A DNA stretch of 64,000 nucleotides, taken from positions 992,001-1,056,000 of the forward strand of contig JANATF010000004.1 of NCBI GenBank assembly GCA_029449245.1. The letters are read 5' to 3'. This DNA comes from Mortierella alpina (lineage: Eukaryota; Mortierellomycota; Mortierellomycetes; Mortierellales; Mortierellaceae). Below the pieces are notes generated by a model that saw nothing but the letters and a program-made list of their open reading frames with translations, ran no database searches and had not been told where the DNA came from. Every line of letters starts with the position of its first letter. Positions within the stretch are counted from its first letter, which is position 1. Positions 46,678-59,410 of this stretch are shown here, one piece after another. The position numbers and the translations under genes were made by a program.

Positions 46678-49204
46678 TCAATGGAATGCCTTGAGTTTGG
46701 ACTGTTCGACCAGGTCCTGAATACGCATCATGGCTGCGTGGATGCGGATCGATAACCGGAACTCAAACTCGTAGCCAGAATATCCAACCGCCTTGTCCCA
46801 GTAGCCCTTTGCCCGAGCCCACCGCTTATCGCCCTCAAGGGGTTTGTCCTCCATCCAGCTGCCCACTCCGGCCTCCCAGCACGCAAACGGAACAACCCAC
46901 TTCTCCTCTTGAATTTTGGCTGCTGGCAACTCCATGACCCAGGTCAGACACTCTGCTCCTTCCTTATGACGACCCAGCTGATGAAGAATGGCGCCTTTGA
47001 TGGACTTGAGAACTGCAAGCGAGTCCAGTCCTGTCGAGCCCCTGTTTTTGCTGATCTGTGCGTCAACTAGTGCCAACGAGGCTAGCAGATTCTCTGGTGT
47101 CATGGACGCGAAAGCATTCCAGATCAGGAGGATCTCGAGCACAGGCAGGTTGGTATCTTCAAAGCCGTTCTGTTCAAACAGCTTGACTTTCCGAGTGACA
47201 TACTGCTCCACCAGAATGGTCCGTCCACCAAACTTGCGATTGACCAGTCCAGGAATGCCCTGGTAAATCTCCACGGCCTCTTTCTTCTGGCCCGCGGCCT
47301 CGAGGGCTGCGGCCTTGAAATAGAGGAAAAATCCCTTGGACCAGTAATTCTCCTTGGCAAGCCTCTCAAAGTAGACGATGGACTCTGTCCACTGCAACAA
47401 GATGGCACAGTTCAATCCTAGCTCATAATCACAGAGACGTTGGAGCTCTGATCCCCAGTCGACCGTTGCTTTGCTTGATGCCAGCTCAAACGCAGCAGTT
47501 GATTCCTTGAGCATACCCTTGATTCGACAGTTGCGGCCTTCAAAGTACAGGAAAAACGCCGACTCTTTGTAATCCTGCAGTGCTTCCTTCAGAATTTTGT
47601 CCGCAATAGGGACGTTGGTCTCGGCCAGGATAGAGGGTGCGAATCCTGCCAAGATGGTGTAGTAAGAGAGAAACATGAGTGATCCCAAGGGAGAGCGAAT
47701 TCCTTTGCCAGCAATGCATTTTGAGACGAGGTCGAATCCAAATGCTTTGTCTCCTGTGTATCCGAACGAGGAGATGATCCGCAGGATTTTAGGAGGCAAT
47801 GATGCCAAGACAATGTGGATTGTTCCGAGGCTGGTTCGGTGAATAGAAAAAGAAAGTCAGAGCATGTCGGTGAAAGCACTAGAGGTCAGTTTTGGATGCC
47901 ATTGTGAAATCGAAGGCACGCCTGTCGATGCCTCTTGAGTAGAGGAGCTGACAAAACAAAAAAACCAACGATAACAGTACCCAAATTGAATCCCGCCTAA
48001 CGTGTTTTTATCAACAAGCGTGTCGACCTCGTCGCCCATGGTCTTGAGTTCAGCCCAAACATTCTCGTACGACTTATAACCTGAAAGCAATATAAAAAGA
48101 AACACAAAGATGAGGGAGTGTCTATTTTTTTTCTCTTTGGCATGTGGGTACTTGTGATCCCATCAAAATGGCGAAGGCAAAGTCGTATCGTTGACCCAAT
48201 ATGCTTACCTTTTCTGAGGTTTAGACCAGCCTTGAGATAGCTCATAATACTCTCTTGAAGCAATAGGATAAGCGATGTCAACAGCAAGCCCTCGGCTCGA
48301 ACAACTCTTGCTCGGATCTCGCCATTCGTCATATGTTTTGGAAGTGGTGGTGGTGTTCCTGCGGGGCTATTTTTGTCGTTCTTTTTGGAGGAGTCCTTGT
48401 ATCCAAAATAGCCCCAGCCAGAAGACACTAGCTTTGAGACCGAGGACATTAACGGCACTGTCTTCTTGGGGGCAGCCTGGATTTGAGCACTGCAAAGCGT
48501 CTCGGCCTGGGTAAGGATCCGAATGGCGTTTTGTATATCCAGCTCGTTAAAGGTCATGCAGGCTAGGGCAAGGAACAAGGCTCTGTTAGCGTGCTATTCC
48601 CAAATCGCTTGATTGCATAAAAAAATTCGAAAACGGGCTTCGTGTCGGTGAAGCAAGGGGTGGGGGATGACCAAGATACCTTTCATGAAAGCAAGAGCAC
48701 CCGAGCCGAGAGCGTAAATGGGGTTGACTTGATCCTGCGTAGCAAAGATCCTTTGCGCTTCAACAAACTCGTTTTCGAAAAAGATTTGCACACCATGAAG
48801 CATGTCCTTGTCTATGATAGCCGGTGGGCAGTATTTCATTGTGTTTTTCAACGGTTGCAGAGGGTTGTTTAGTATGAATCAGGGAGATATCGACGTAGGA
48901 GGGACAGAAGCGCAGACACAGCGAACAAAGAGCCAGGAACGGGCAGTAACGGTTTATAAAAGGGTAACGGTTTACAAAAGGGTAACTTACCAGCAGCCTC
49001 CTGTTCGTTAGGACTAAGCAGGTTGGCCTGCGTTTTTGCAGCAGTGGAGGAGGATCCTGACGACGAGGACGAGACACTCATGTCCTCCAGACCGTCGTCG
49101 TCGAGCGAGGTGTTGTTGAGCTGATCGACCAACTGCTGTGTGAGCTTTGCGTCGCTGTCGTTGGTGGCTGCAGCGGTCAAGTCGGAGACCAGTGCTGTAG
49201 TCAT
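46678..49204 (-). CDS. IML2: Iml2/TTC39-family TPR protein
   Basis: Five exons: 49204-48991, 48811-48680, 48580-48209, 48080-47981, 47830-46678 (656 aa). The family (DUF3808) consists of TPR-like helical repeats; yeast Iml2 is linked to lipid droplets and clearance of inclusion bodies. Seen: DKDMLHGVQIFFENEFVEAQ; ALFLALACMTFNELDIQNA; LLLTSLILLLQESIMSYLKAG; the GIQFGLGTIHIVLASLPPKI stretch rejoined across intron 4; GYTGDKAFGFDLV; and C-terminal FRLSIRIHAAMMRIQ. All four introns restore family-like sequence. Exon 1 is a Ser/Thr-rich low-complexity start. Convergent with the Kelch-BTB gene; stop codons are about 60 bp apart. Confidence 0.9.
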
Positions 49205-50025
49205 GTGTTTTGCGAGCAGAGGGATGAGGAAGATGAGACAAGGTGCTGAGGATGCAGGTGCGGATGAGGATGAGCAAGGATGGGAGACAACGAGAGCGGC
49301 GAATGGAGCGAGTGCGCTGCAATGAGAATGTGTGTGTAGAAAAGAGACAGACAGAGGGAGAGAGAGGAGAGCAAAGGTGAAAAGGAGGAGCAGGGGTCGG
49401 AATTTTTGTTAGTGTGCGTGTGTGTGTGTGTGTCTGTGTGTGTGTGTGTGATCTTCCCCACAGTCAACAGACACAACAGACACCCAGATGCCAGATCACA
49501 TCGACGCACAAGGTTCAATTCCCAGCAAGCTGCCATAAGCACGTTTCAGTCTCATCATGAAAACATGCAGTGTCGACAAGCCTTGTACATCCCATCGACA
49601 TGTAAAGTACAGTACAGCTCTGCCAGTGCACCCGCGGTGTGCACGCCCGGGAATCGTCGCCCAACGGTGTCGATCGCACACACACACGCCGTTCGTGGTG
49701 GTGGTTGTTTGCCGGCTCGTACTATTCTTAAATATAAGAATTGTCGCACTGCGACAGGGCCAAGCCAGGCGGTGCCCAATGAGCAGGCGACAACATTTTC
49801 CAGCCGCGCAGAAAAAAAAGAGAAAAGCGGCCTGCGCTCTCGAGGCCATTGCTTGGATGCAGGACAATCTTCTCGCCCTCCACCTCCATCATCGCCCTTT
49901 GCTTCCTTCTTCACACCTCTTTCCCTTCACTAGCACATCCGTACCTCCCATCTTCATCCCCTTCCTCATCCCCTTCCTCATCCTCATCCTCATCCCCTTA
50001 CCGCGGCACCATTAGCGTTTGCTAG
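49205..50025. other. Divergent promoter region IML2/SLC33A1-like
   Basis: Shared upstream region with a (TG)n/(TC) microsatellite at about 49411-49450 and C/T-rich leader near 49890-50000. No gene was seen. Confidence 0.5.
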
Positions 50026-50262
50026 GTAAGTTGAGCAGAAAGGACGCCATGCTGATCCGGAGCATGGACGCTTGCACCCCTCAGGATTCGTCATCTCACG
50101 CAATACCACCGCCCGCGCCGAACAGTCTTCTCAGCTATCCTTTTTATTCTTTTCCTTTTGCTCCCAACCACAGTTCTTGTCATCAGCCTTGCCCATCCCT
50201 CTTGCTTGTCCTTTCTTGCATCACTTCACCAGGACTAATTCGCTTTCGTTCCTCAAGCATAG
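50026..50262 (+). other. Candidate 5' UTR intron of the acetyl-CoA transporter gene
   Basis: Donor CTAG|GTAAGT at 50026 and acceptor AGCATAG ending at 50262, with an ACTAAT branch-like motif about 28 bp before the acceptor, just 9 bp upstream of the start codon. Not proven. Confidence 0.4.
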
Positions 50263-50271
50263 CTATTCCAA

Positions 50272-52489
50272 ATGTCCAAAAAGACTGAGGGCAAAGCTTC
50301 CTCGAACGACTCGAACGCTGACTCTGCAGCAAGTGCGAAAAATTCCATGCCTGATCGCACTGCTGAGCTGCACTCAACCAACGGACACACCAACGGACAC
50401 ACCACCGCACACAACCTCGACGAGAAGGCAGCCATGCTAACACAAAAAAGGCGAGGTGGCGCCTTGCTGCAGGACGATGAGCGAGAAGAGCTCATGATGG
50501 CGAACCGCGGTGATGCCAAAGAATCAGATCTGGCCAATACCGAGGAAGAGTTCACCGGCTCGCTCTCTGGCAAGGACACCTGGAACTTCATCCTGCTAGT
50601 GGTCTTGTGTACGTTCTGATGTGTGCGCTAATGCTTGCTCTTACAATCGCCCTGTCCTGTTGTGAATGGATCGTCTGAGGACGAGGGGGGATGTGTGTCT
50701 TGCATAGCATTTATCCCCTGAAAAATGGCTCGAATCGAGGAATTGACTGACGGGCATCGTCTGTTTCGTTTGTCAAATAGATTTGCTTCAGGGCGTACCT
50801 GTGGGCCTCACATTCGGCAGTATCCCATTCCTTCTCAAGGCCAAGATGAGCTATTCGCAGATCGGTATCTTCTCCTTAGCACACTACCCTTACAGCATGA
50901 AGTTCTTGTGGTCGCCCATCGTCGACGCCGTCTATAACAAAAGCCTTGGCCGCAGAAAGTCGTGGATTGTACCAATTCAGCTCATGACCGGACTCATGTT
51001 TTTCTGGCTTGGAACGAATATCGAGGACTGGATGGCTCAGGACCAGATCGCGGTTGGCACCTTGACCGTGGTGTTCTTTATCCTTATCTTCTTTTGTGCG
51101 ACCCAGGATATTGCCGTGGATGGCTGGGCATTGACGTTATTGTCCAAGGAGAACTTATCGTTTGCATCCACAGCCCAGACCATTGGACTGAATACTGGAT
51201 ACTTTTTGTCCTTCACGGTGTTCCTGGCTTTCAACTCTTCGGAATTCAGCAACAAGTACTTCAGGACCATCCCTCAGGAGTACGGACTGGTCCCACTTGG
51301 AGGATATCTCAAGTTCTGGGCTATGATGTATCTTGCTATTACACTTTGGCTTGTGATCATGAAGAAGGAGGAGCGTTCTCAATCTGATGAGGAAGACATT
51401 GGCATCAAGGCCGTCTACAAGATCATTCTCCGTATCATTCGGTTGCCACACATGAAGTCGTTCATGCTTGTGCTCTTGACTGCCAAGATTGGATTTATCG
51501 CCAACGATGCAGTCACCGCACTCAAGTTGCTCGAGAAGGGTTTCAGCAAAGAGGACCTGGCGCTTGCTGTCTTGATCGACTTTCCATTCCAGATCATTTT
51601 CGGCTACTATGCTGTCAGGTGGAGCTCTGGTGCCCGACCCTTGAAGCCGGTATGTCAACATCTTGCCTCATCTGCTTGTTTTGTTCAATGCTACTTTTTT
51701 GACTAGCGGCTGTTACTTACCATCATTGTCTTCCTGTTGTAACTAGTGGCTCTGGGCTTTCTTTGCTCATCTAGCATGTTGCGTCATTGCCATGCTGCTC
51801 GTCTACGGATTCCCTGCCGATGGTGTCGTCACGCCTGCCTACTTTTACATGGTCCTTGCCACAACGGTTGCCACTTCGTTCACCAGGTAACGATATCTCT
51901 TTCACTGTTCACGCCACTTTCATGCTGCTCTCAAAACTGTTCAAAAACTGACAGCCCATATTCCATCTCCTTTGTCCTCTGCTAATAGCACGGTTGCATT
52001 CGTAAGCATGGGCGCTTTCATGACCGTGATTGCTGACCCTGTTATCGGTGGAACGTACATGACGGTAAGCGAGGACTGATCATGTTTTCTGTATCAAATC
52101 TACCCCCACCCTGATGTTGAAACAGCTAGAGCTTATCGACTCTATGTGTCCTCGTGCACTTTCTTTCATCAATATAGCTGTTGAACACGTTGAGCAACTT
52201 TGGAGGAACGTGGCCTCGATTCTTTGTGCTCGAGGCCGTGGACTATTTCACGGTGTCGTCCTGCTCGGTCGTGAACAAGGAGGGTCAAGATTTCTCGTGC
52301 GCCTCCGAACCCGGCAAGTCATTGTGTGAAGATCTTGGAGGCGAATGCATTCTTCAGCAGGATGGATACTACTATGTCAGCTCTATGTGTGTCGTGGTCG
52401 GAGGCCTGTTGCTTCTCGTCTACATTGCACCCACTATCCGGTACCTTGAGTCCTTGAGCCCAAAGAAGTGGAAGCTGGATCAAAAGTAG
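50272..52489 (+). CDS. Acetyl-CoA transporter (SLC33A1/AT-1 family)
   Basis: Five exons: 50272-50608, 50781-51649, 51747-51886, 51989-52064, 52178-52489 (577 aa). A major-facilitator-type ER/Golgi membrane protein that brings acetyl-CoA into the lumen. Seen: a hydrophilic N-tail of about 100 residues; YLLQGVPVGLTFGSIPFLLK; SLAHYPYSMKFLWSPIVDA; GRRKSWIVPIQ; FCATQDIAVDGWAL; NTGYFLSFTVFLAF; and DPVIGGTYMTLLNTLSNFGGTWP, the family hallmark, rebuilt across intron 4. About eleven hydrophobic segments. The C-terminus has Cys-rich luminal loops (CEDLGGEC). The splice phases all agree with family continuity. Confidence 0.93.
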
Positions 52490-52955
52490 ATCCCTCCACC
52501 TCCAACCCCAGACCACTACTATAGAATCCATATCAAGAGGACTAACTGCCTCACCATCGGATACGAGCCATCTCAACTCAAGAAGACTACCCTACTTTCT
52601 TATCAGTAAAGATTACACATCTAAACTTCATTCTGCGACGCGCAACCCTTGGCGCCGTGGAGAAGGCCAAAACTTTAAAAGTGCGCGCTTCAATGACAGG
52701 AGAGGAGGAGGAGGAGGGCGTGACGTGCAACAGTGCTTTCAAGGCGTTGTGCATTTCTCACCTTGATTTCACTTCTTCTGCATCATTCTCTCTGCTGACC
52801 TCTTCTTCACCATCAGCAGCCGATTCGAATACATCAAGCAGGAAGCCAAAAGGATACCGACAGCATTAACCCTCATCTTCATCAACTATATACAGTCGTA
52901 TACCCCCCATCCAGGACATAACAGCCCATATATACGCTATACACAACATCGCAAC
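52490..52955. other. Intergenic between two plus-strand genes
   Basis: 3' region of the transporter gene and promoter of the calcineurin B gene; TATATA-like motifs at about 52886 and 52930. No other gene was seen. Confidence 0.4.
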
Positions 52956-53940
52956 ATGGGTCAAGGAGTATCACAACCATTGGAGGAGATGGTCAGGGAG
53001 TCCAACTGTAAGAACCTTGGCTTGGTCAGATTCTGAATCGTTGCTCTTTTGTTGTGTAGACCCTATCGCACTGTCACTCGAGAGGGAGGCAAACACTCTC
53101 CTGCCACACCCGTATTCAGAAACAAACGAGCAACCTCGAGCGAATCTGTCTCTCCAAAAAAGATATCACAACGTCTCCCCGCGCCCTTCACACCCACCTA
53201 GCATGGCATAGCCCAAAGGAACACTGGGCTTTGGAGCATTATCCTAACCACCTTTTCCTCTATTGTTTTATATATACAAACAAAAAAAAAGTCACCGCAG
53301 AGGAGATCCAGCGACTGTACAAGCGTTTCATGAAGCTCGACAAGGACGGGTCCGGATCCATCGACAAGGAAGAGTTCTTGGCCATCCCCCAGATCGCCAC
53401 CAACCCTCTCGCCTCGCGTCTGATTGCCATCATGGACGAGGATGGTGGTGGAGACGTCGACTTTAAGGAATTCATCGCAGGCCTGAGTGCGTTCAGTAAC
53501 AAAGGCAACAAGATTGAGAAGCTGCGGTGTAAGTTCATTTGTGTTGGTTGTGATGTATCTTGTTCGTTCAAACCCCCTCCGCCCCTTGAAAATGGATATT
53601 TTTCCCTTTCTCCTCTCTTCAGGGAGAAAGAAAACAATAGCCTCTATCGAGACCCACGTTCCCTTATATCCCTTCTTTTTCTCTTTCTCTTTTTTTCGCT
53701 TTAGTTGCGTTCAAGGTATATGACATGGACAGGGACGGCTTCATCTCGAATGGAGAACTGTTCCTGGTGCTCAAGATGATGGTGGGTTCCAACCTGAAGG
53801 ATAACCAGCTCCAGCAGATTGTCGATAAGACCATCATGGAAGCTGACAAGGATATGGATGGCAAGATCTCGTTCGAAGAGTTTTGTGGAGCGGTGGAGAA
53901 TACAGATATCGCCAAGCAGATGACGCTCGAAAGCTTTTGA
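52956..53940 (+). CDS. CNB1: Calcineurin regulatory subunit B
   Basis: Three exons: 52956-53007, 53292-53528, 53705-53940 (174 aa; family about 170-175). It is the calcium-binding regulatory subunit of the phosphatase calcineurin. The N-terminus MGQGVSQP gives Gly2 for myristoylation. Four EF-hand loops are intact: [36 protein letters not shown] and [19 protein letters not shown] and [21 protein letters not shown] are typical. Both splice junctions give F codons (SN-F-TAEE and R-F-AFKVYD), exactly as in the family. Intron 1 (284 bp) is rather long. Confidence 0.97.
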
Positions 53941-54081
53941 TATGACGTTAAGTCTTTACCAATATAAGAGCGATTTATATAGGAATAAAAAAATATGAAT
54001 TGTTCTCTTTGAGTGAACTCTACGGAACGCACGAGATTGGAGAGAGATGGTGATGACAAAACGATACGGATATGGAGAGAA

Positions 54082-54097
54082 GGGGGGGGGGGGGGGG
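54082..54097. repeat. Poly(G) run of 16
   Basis: Uninterrupted G homopolymer between the convergent CNB1 and DOT1 genes; length could be a sequencing or assembly uncertainty. Confidence 0.85.
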
Positions 54098-54241
54098 ATG
54101 TGACGATAAGATAATGGAGATCAATGCTTTTTTGTGTAGATGTGTATGTGTGTTGGGTGTATGTGTGTTGTGATGTGATGTGCGAAGCGTGAAAAGTAAG
54201 GAAACTACCAAAAAAAAAGAAAAAAAAAAGAATCAATCGTC

Positions 54242-57200
54242 TCAGCGACGGCGGGAACTAGCCCTCCTGCTGCCTCCATCATCCAGGGCCGCTGCTCCTC
54301 CAGCAGCCATGGCGCGCTCCCAGAAGGCCTGCACAGCCGTTCGATCCACCGTCGCAATATAGTACTCTCCGCCGTTGTGTGTCCACGAGACCGCGTTAGT
54401 GTAATACGGATACTTTTTGACCCGCAGAATCGATTCGACACTGCCTGCGTTCCTGACATTGATCTTGTGGTCGAGCGAGACAAACGTCTTGAGCGAAATG
54501 ATCTTGCAGCCCTCTTTCAAATCCAGAAACAGTTGTAAAAGCGACTGGTTCAGCGCCGAGTTGAATGCATAGTTATTGACTAGCACCACGTCGGCCTTTG
54601 CCAATATTGATGGTAATCCAGGTGTGTCCAAAAAGTCGCCGTGGAGCATCGTCACAGAGCCATGGCTCAAACCATAGGCACTATTGCGTTCAAAGATAGC
54701 CAAGATGTGTGTAGAAAAGAGTTAGGATTTGAGAGTCTACATGGCAACGTGGAGGCTCTCCTAGGAGTGGCCGAGATAAAGGTACAAGGGACATTACCGA
54801 GAACGCGCTTCAAACTCCTTGGCTTGCTTCTTTGCAAACTTGGCGGGCGTGTCCATAATTTCAACACCATAGGACTCAGCGCCAGTTTGTAGAGCAACCT
54901 GCAGGACTACATTTCCGATACCGCAGCCTAGATCAACAAAGACTTTGCTTTGATCCAACTTTGTCCGCTGAATGAATTCCTTGGTCAAGATCGGCAAAAT
55001 CTCCCCGTAGACATTGTTTGAAAACGCCTCATACTGGTTCAACTTGGAGGCTCGAGCGGCCACTGTCCGAGAGTAGACTTGCTGCAGGAGATGCACCACC
55101 AGATCGTAAGGCAGCCGATGACCATACTGCATCACATAGTCCTGAATGGTTCCCTGCGCTTTCTGCTTCCTCATAATCACGTTGAAGTCCTCCACTGCCT
55201 TCATGAACTGAGCGCCATCCTTTCGATTCTTATACTTTGTGAGGCTTCGGTAAAGCCCCTCTGTCGCAGAACCAAAAAGCGTTTTATATTGCTGAGGGGC
55301 GAAAAAGTGTTCCATGATAATGCGGACCGTCTGCACCAGATCCTCGATTGGGTTGTATTCATCCTTGTCATCCGACTCGGTCTTTGACCTGCTCAAGAAC
55401 GGCTTCATCAGCGTGAATCTGTCAACGAAACGAATCAATGAGCAACATTAGTTCCCCTCGACAAAGACGACCGCGTCGCATATATAAGACACTCCTTGAC
55501 CACAAACAAAAAACAAGACACCATGTCATCTTGACTTACTTTTCCTTCGAGTCCTTGCCAGGGTACTCTAATGAGACATGCATGGTATCTGCCCCTGTGG
55601 ATGACGGGCTGGAAGCGACTGTTGAATCAGAGTCCTCGACAATCATATGGAAATCTAGTGGATGTAAGCGATGCAATGTCAGTGCGTGTTCAACATCAAT
55701 ATGAAATTGCCTCAAATTCAGCACGCCAAGTCCATATCACTTACGGTTCTTGTAGCGGCCCATAGCCGCCGCCACAATTTGATCCGAGTGCAAAATCGAC
55801 ATCCTTCTGGTTGGTGCTGCGCCGCTGCCGTTTGCATTTGGACCGACTGGTTTTTGGGCAGCATCCTTGTTTGTATGCGCCTGTACCACAGGCACTACAG
55901 TCTGGGTCCCACTTCCTTGATTTGGCTTGACAGGCAATGGAGTTTTAACGATCGATGAGGTGACAGTGCCTTTTAGAGTGTTAATGGTCACAATCTCCCT
56001 GACACCCTTTGGAAGCTGGGCTGGCCCAGATTGTCCGTTGGTTTTCTTTAAGCTGCGCTGTTGATCCAGACGTATCTTTCTTTCAGAGTCCAACGAGCTG
56101 CGCACTTTCGTGCTCTTGAGAAGACTTCGCTCTCCATTTTTCGTGCTGCCTGTGCCATTGGTCTCGCCGCCAATACTGCCCCGGCTGCTGTTGCTGAGTG
56201 CAGCCCCAAACAACTCCAACTCCAGCGATTGCTGAGTGGCCGGTTCCTTGGAGGGTCGATCCGTTGGGCTATCATCACTGTTATTGAAGTCATGTCGTGC
56301 AGTTTCAGCCTCGGCTGGCGTCGACGGATCAACGCTGCTAACGCCCAGTTCTCGATCGTAGGACGTGCGGTTGCTTCGGTCGGGCGACAGACTTGAAAGA
56401 GATGATGGTGACGAGTATGACGTCTCGGCTTGAAGAATATCCTCCAGGTGGCGCTTCTTGAGGGGTGACAGACCTTGCTTGCTGAGTGACAGCGGGAGTT
56501 GTGCAGATCGCAGTATGGGCGAGGTGGACGTGGACATGGACATGGATGAGGAGGCGGGTGAAGAGAGTGTCGACAAGGAGGACATATCATCCATGTCATG
56601 GTAGAACTCTTGTTGGGGCGGTGTCCTTGGAGGAGGAGTTGACGGTCGTTGCTCCTTGACCTTGATATTCACGATAACGGGACTCTTGGCTCTCGTCCTA
56701 CTCACGCCTCTACTAGCGCTCCTGCTCCTGCTGTCCCTACTCTTGCTTTTGCTCCTGCTCCTGCTCCTACTCCTACTCCTGCTCCTGTTCCTATTCCTGC
56801 TGTGGCTCCTGCCCCTACTAGACTCCACATCCCTGTTCTTATTCCTCCTTGGACTGCTACTCCGGCTCCGGCTTCTACTCCTACTCCTGGCATGTCTCTT
56901 TTTAGAGCCGGATTCCGAAAGCGAGGGATCTTTGGCGGCTGTTCGCCTAGTAGAGCCAGCGTGATTTGAAACTTCACTGTCGACATCTCGCTCATGTTTG
57001 CGGTCACCCCTGACACCGTTACTGTTGCGTCCGTCGTCATGGAAGTCCCTGCTGGTCCGGCCAGCACTGCTACCGCTGGTCTTGGTACTCCTGTGGTTGT
57101 TTGAATATGGGCGGTCCTGTCCATTGCGGTAGTTTATGGAATCGGATCGATCATGATTCCGACTGCTGGAGGACGAATGATGGCTACTCTTGATGTGTCC

Positions 57201-57515
57201 ATCACGGTCGTAACTTGATGAAGTGCCTCGGGGTCTGTGGGACGAGGCCGTTGAGATGTGGGATGGTCGGCTTGGTTTCGAAGAGTAAGACAAGGACGAA
57301 GAGGACTTAGCCGCCAAGTGGGCAGGGGCTCTTGGCGCAGCGGTCGAGTGATGACGAGACGAGGGGTAAGATGAAGACTGGGGACGAGGCGAGGCTGTTG
57401 TGGAGCCGGATGGGGAGGCGGAGGCAGGAGAGCTGGAGGCGAGCTTTTGGAGAGTCGAGTGGCTCCCAGTTGGACCGCCGAGACTTGCGAGGAAGTTCAG
57501 GTAGGGATTTGACAT
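54242..57515 (-). CDS. DOT1: Dot1-like histone H3-K79 methyltransferase
   Basis: Four exons: 57515-55745, 55654-55540, 55418-54798, 54680-54242 (981 aa). It methylates lysine 79 of histone H3 in the nucleosome core using S-adenosylmethionine. The catalytic domain occupies about residues 640-960: NPIEDLVQTVRIIMEHFFAP, YGEILPILTKEFIQRTKL, the SAM-binding VFVDLGCGIGNVVLQVA (about 788), GVEIMDTPAKFA, HGDFLD, and the NNYAFNSALNQSL motif (about 870). The first 600 residues have no enzyme domain: Ser-rich, then an Arg-Ser dipeptide region (RSRSRSRSRSSSPRR) like splicing factors, then Ser/Pro-rich. It ends in SRRASSRRR, a basic tail that could bind nucleosomes. Confidence 0.93.
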
Positions 57516-58232
57516 TTAACAGGGGACCACGGACGACGAGGACACAGCGTAAACCCTTTGGGGGATGCAAATAGTGGGCAGAAAGAGAAGTCTACGCCTG
57601 CGCTAAAATGAGCTTGGACGGGGGCAAGACAGAGCGATGCGGCAATGTCTACAGCGAGCACAATGAGCGTGGGGAGAGGCGGCAGCGGCAGTGGAGATGA
57701 AGGGATGGTAGCGAGGTCAAGTGGCCAAGAGGTCTAGCAAACAAAAAGAGACGCAAGATGGACGAGGACAGCGAGCGTGATATATGAAAGAATCGAAAAG
57801 AAGAATCAGCCGAGTTCCGCCCCCGCTGCCATAATTCACAGGACAGACAGCCAGCAGCCCGACACCCTCTGACACCCTCCCGCCCATCCACCACAACACA
57901 CTTGCAAACCATCCCCTCGCTATCAACGGACCACATGCAGCCCGCCGCCTCGTGCCGGGCATTAATAATTTCCATGGGTTATACATATGCACGACCAAGG
58001 ATCGTTGTTCTCTCGCTTGACCCTGTCGTGCAGATCGCTTATGACGCCTTTGGCTTGACCCGACCCTCTAGAGGATCCCATAAAGACTGCACTACACTTT
58101 CAACAGGACTCTAAAAATCATCAAATGTCAAAAACGATAATGTAATAGCACAATGCCCCGTCTATATGGATGTCATTGCCCTGATGGCTAGCTCTCCCTG
58201 TCTTCCTGCCCCTGATCCGTCCCTTGACGTCT
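57516..58232. other. Intergenic DOT1-mS26
   Basis: DOT1 promoter and 3' region of the minus-strand mS26 gene. No supported gene. Confidence 0.45.
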
Positions 58233-59072
58233 TCATGCGGAATCAACCTTGGCCTTTGCTCCCTCGAACCCAACCTTGCCTCCCGATACCGTACCGTCCA
58301 GGGCATCCTTGAGTTCCTGCTCGCGCTTAAGCAGATCTGGGAATGCAACCTGTCCACCATTCTCCATAACCTCGGCGACCAAATCCTCGACACCGCTCAC
58401 GTAGACCTTGCTCTGCAGGGTCAATCCCGTCTCGTAAAACTCGTTCACTTTGGCATCCAAGTTCTCCATGGTCACAAAGTCGTCGGCAGCATGGTATAAC
58501 CGGACCATGGCATCTAGTCTCTGTTCTGAGGCACGCTCCTGCTGCTTCTGAAAGTTCTCCCGACGCTTGATCTTGCGCGCATTCACAAACTCGGCCACCT
58601 GCGCCTGACGCTCTGCTCCTGTAGATGCCATCTGTCCATTAGGCTGCATCAAACGCTCAAACGCCAGACGACGCTCATTCTCGATCCTGTCCTCGCTCTG
58701 ACGGGCTTTAACTCTGCGCAATGATCCCTCGCGATGCTTCTCCTTCTGGGTTCTCTTGGCGTCCTCGCCAACAAAGTGTTCACGCTGATAGGCATGGCGC
58801 AACTTTGTCATCTCAAGCTTGTACTTTTGTTCTGGCGATCCGTTCGCCTTGATCTGGTGGCTCTTTGACATCTCTGGGAGCGAGTCAACGGTGCGTGGTG
58901 CTGGTGGAGGCGAAGGCGAAGCAGAGGTGCCTGGAGGATGGGGCATTCCTGGAGCGAATCCTTGCTTGCCAGGGGTGTAGTTGGCAGAAGGCTCCTCAAC
59001 AGAGCGAGCTGCAGTAAAGCTCCTGATCTGGATGGCCGAGCGAGGCAGCGTCCTTGTGATTTGTCGCAGCAT
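58233..59072 (-). CDS. Mitochondrial small-subunit ribosomal protein mS26 (Pet123/MRP26-like)
   Basis: A single exon, 279 aa. The N-terminus MLRQITRTLPRSAIQIRSFTAARS is a clear mitochondrial presequence with a likely RSF cut. The body is strongly helical and charged, with Arg/Lys/Glu/Gln-rich stretches (KHREGSLRRVKARQSEDRIENERR, KIKRRENFQKQQERASEQRL) as in the mS26/Pet123 family, and a YHAADDFVTMENLDAKVNEF segment near the C-terminus. The assignment rests on length, presequence and composition plus a few family-like words, not on an alignment; a different helical mitochondrial protein is possible. It is divergent from the Srp40-like gene. Confidence 0.6.
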   Translation of the reverse strand: MLRQITRTLPRSAIQIRSFTAARSVEEPSANYTPGKQGFAPGMPHPPGTSASPSPPPAPRTVDSLPEMSKSHQIKANGSPEQKYKLEMTKLRHAYQREHFVGEDAKRTQKEKHREGSLRRVKARQSEDRIENERRLAFERLMQPNGQMASTGAERQAQVAEFVNARKIKRRENFQKQQERASEQRLDAMVRLYHAADDFVTMENLDAKVNEFYETGLTLQSKVYVSGVEDLVAEVMENGGQVAFPDLLKREQELKDALDGTVSGGKVGFEGAKAKVDSA

Positions 59073-59410
59073 GATGTATGTCAGTCCTGCAGCGATTGAG
59101 TTGCGAGAAGTGAGAGGTTCTGAGGAATGCTCAAGTTGCGGGTGTGGTTGAAGCGCTGATTCCGAAATGGATCAACAGAGAGCGAAAGGCAGTCTGCGCA
59201 CGTGCCTCCTGGAGTGCAAGCCACATTTCATAACAATGCACTCCCAACGAAGCTTGAAAGAAAAAAAAAAAAAAGAACAGCTTCTCTCTTTTTTTGCCAC
59301 CACTTGTCGAGCGTTGCAACTGCCTCCATCCTTCCATCCCCTGTACTTGTACTCCTTCCATCCCTCTTCCTCCTCCTCTTTCTCTCGCTTACATCACACA
59401 CAGATTCAAC

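Noticed and set aside
49511-49521. B-box-like GGTTCAATTCC
   Set aside because: No matching T stem and no D arm or acceptor stem around it; not a tRNA.
56649-56969. Antisense Leu-rich or Pro/Ala-rich frames over the DOT1 RS region
   Set aside because: These are artefacts of RS codon repeats on the other strand.
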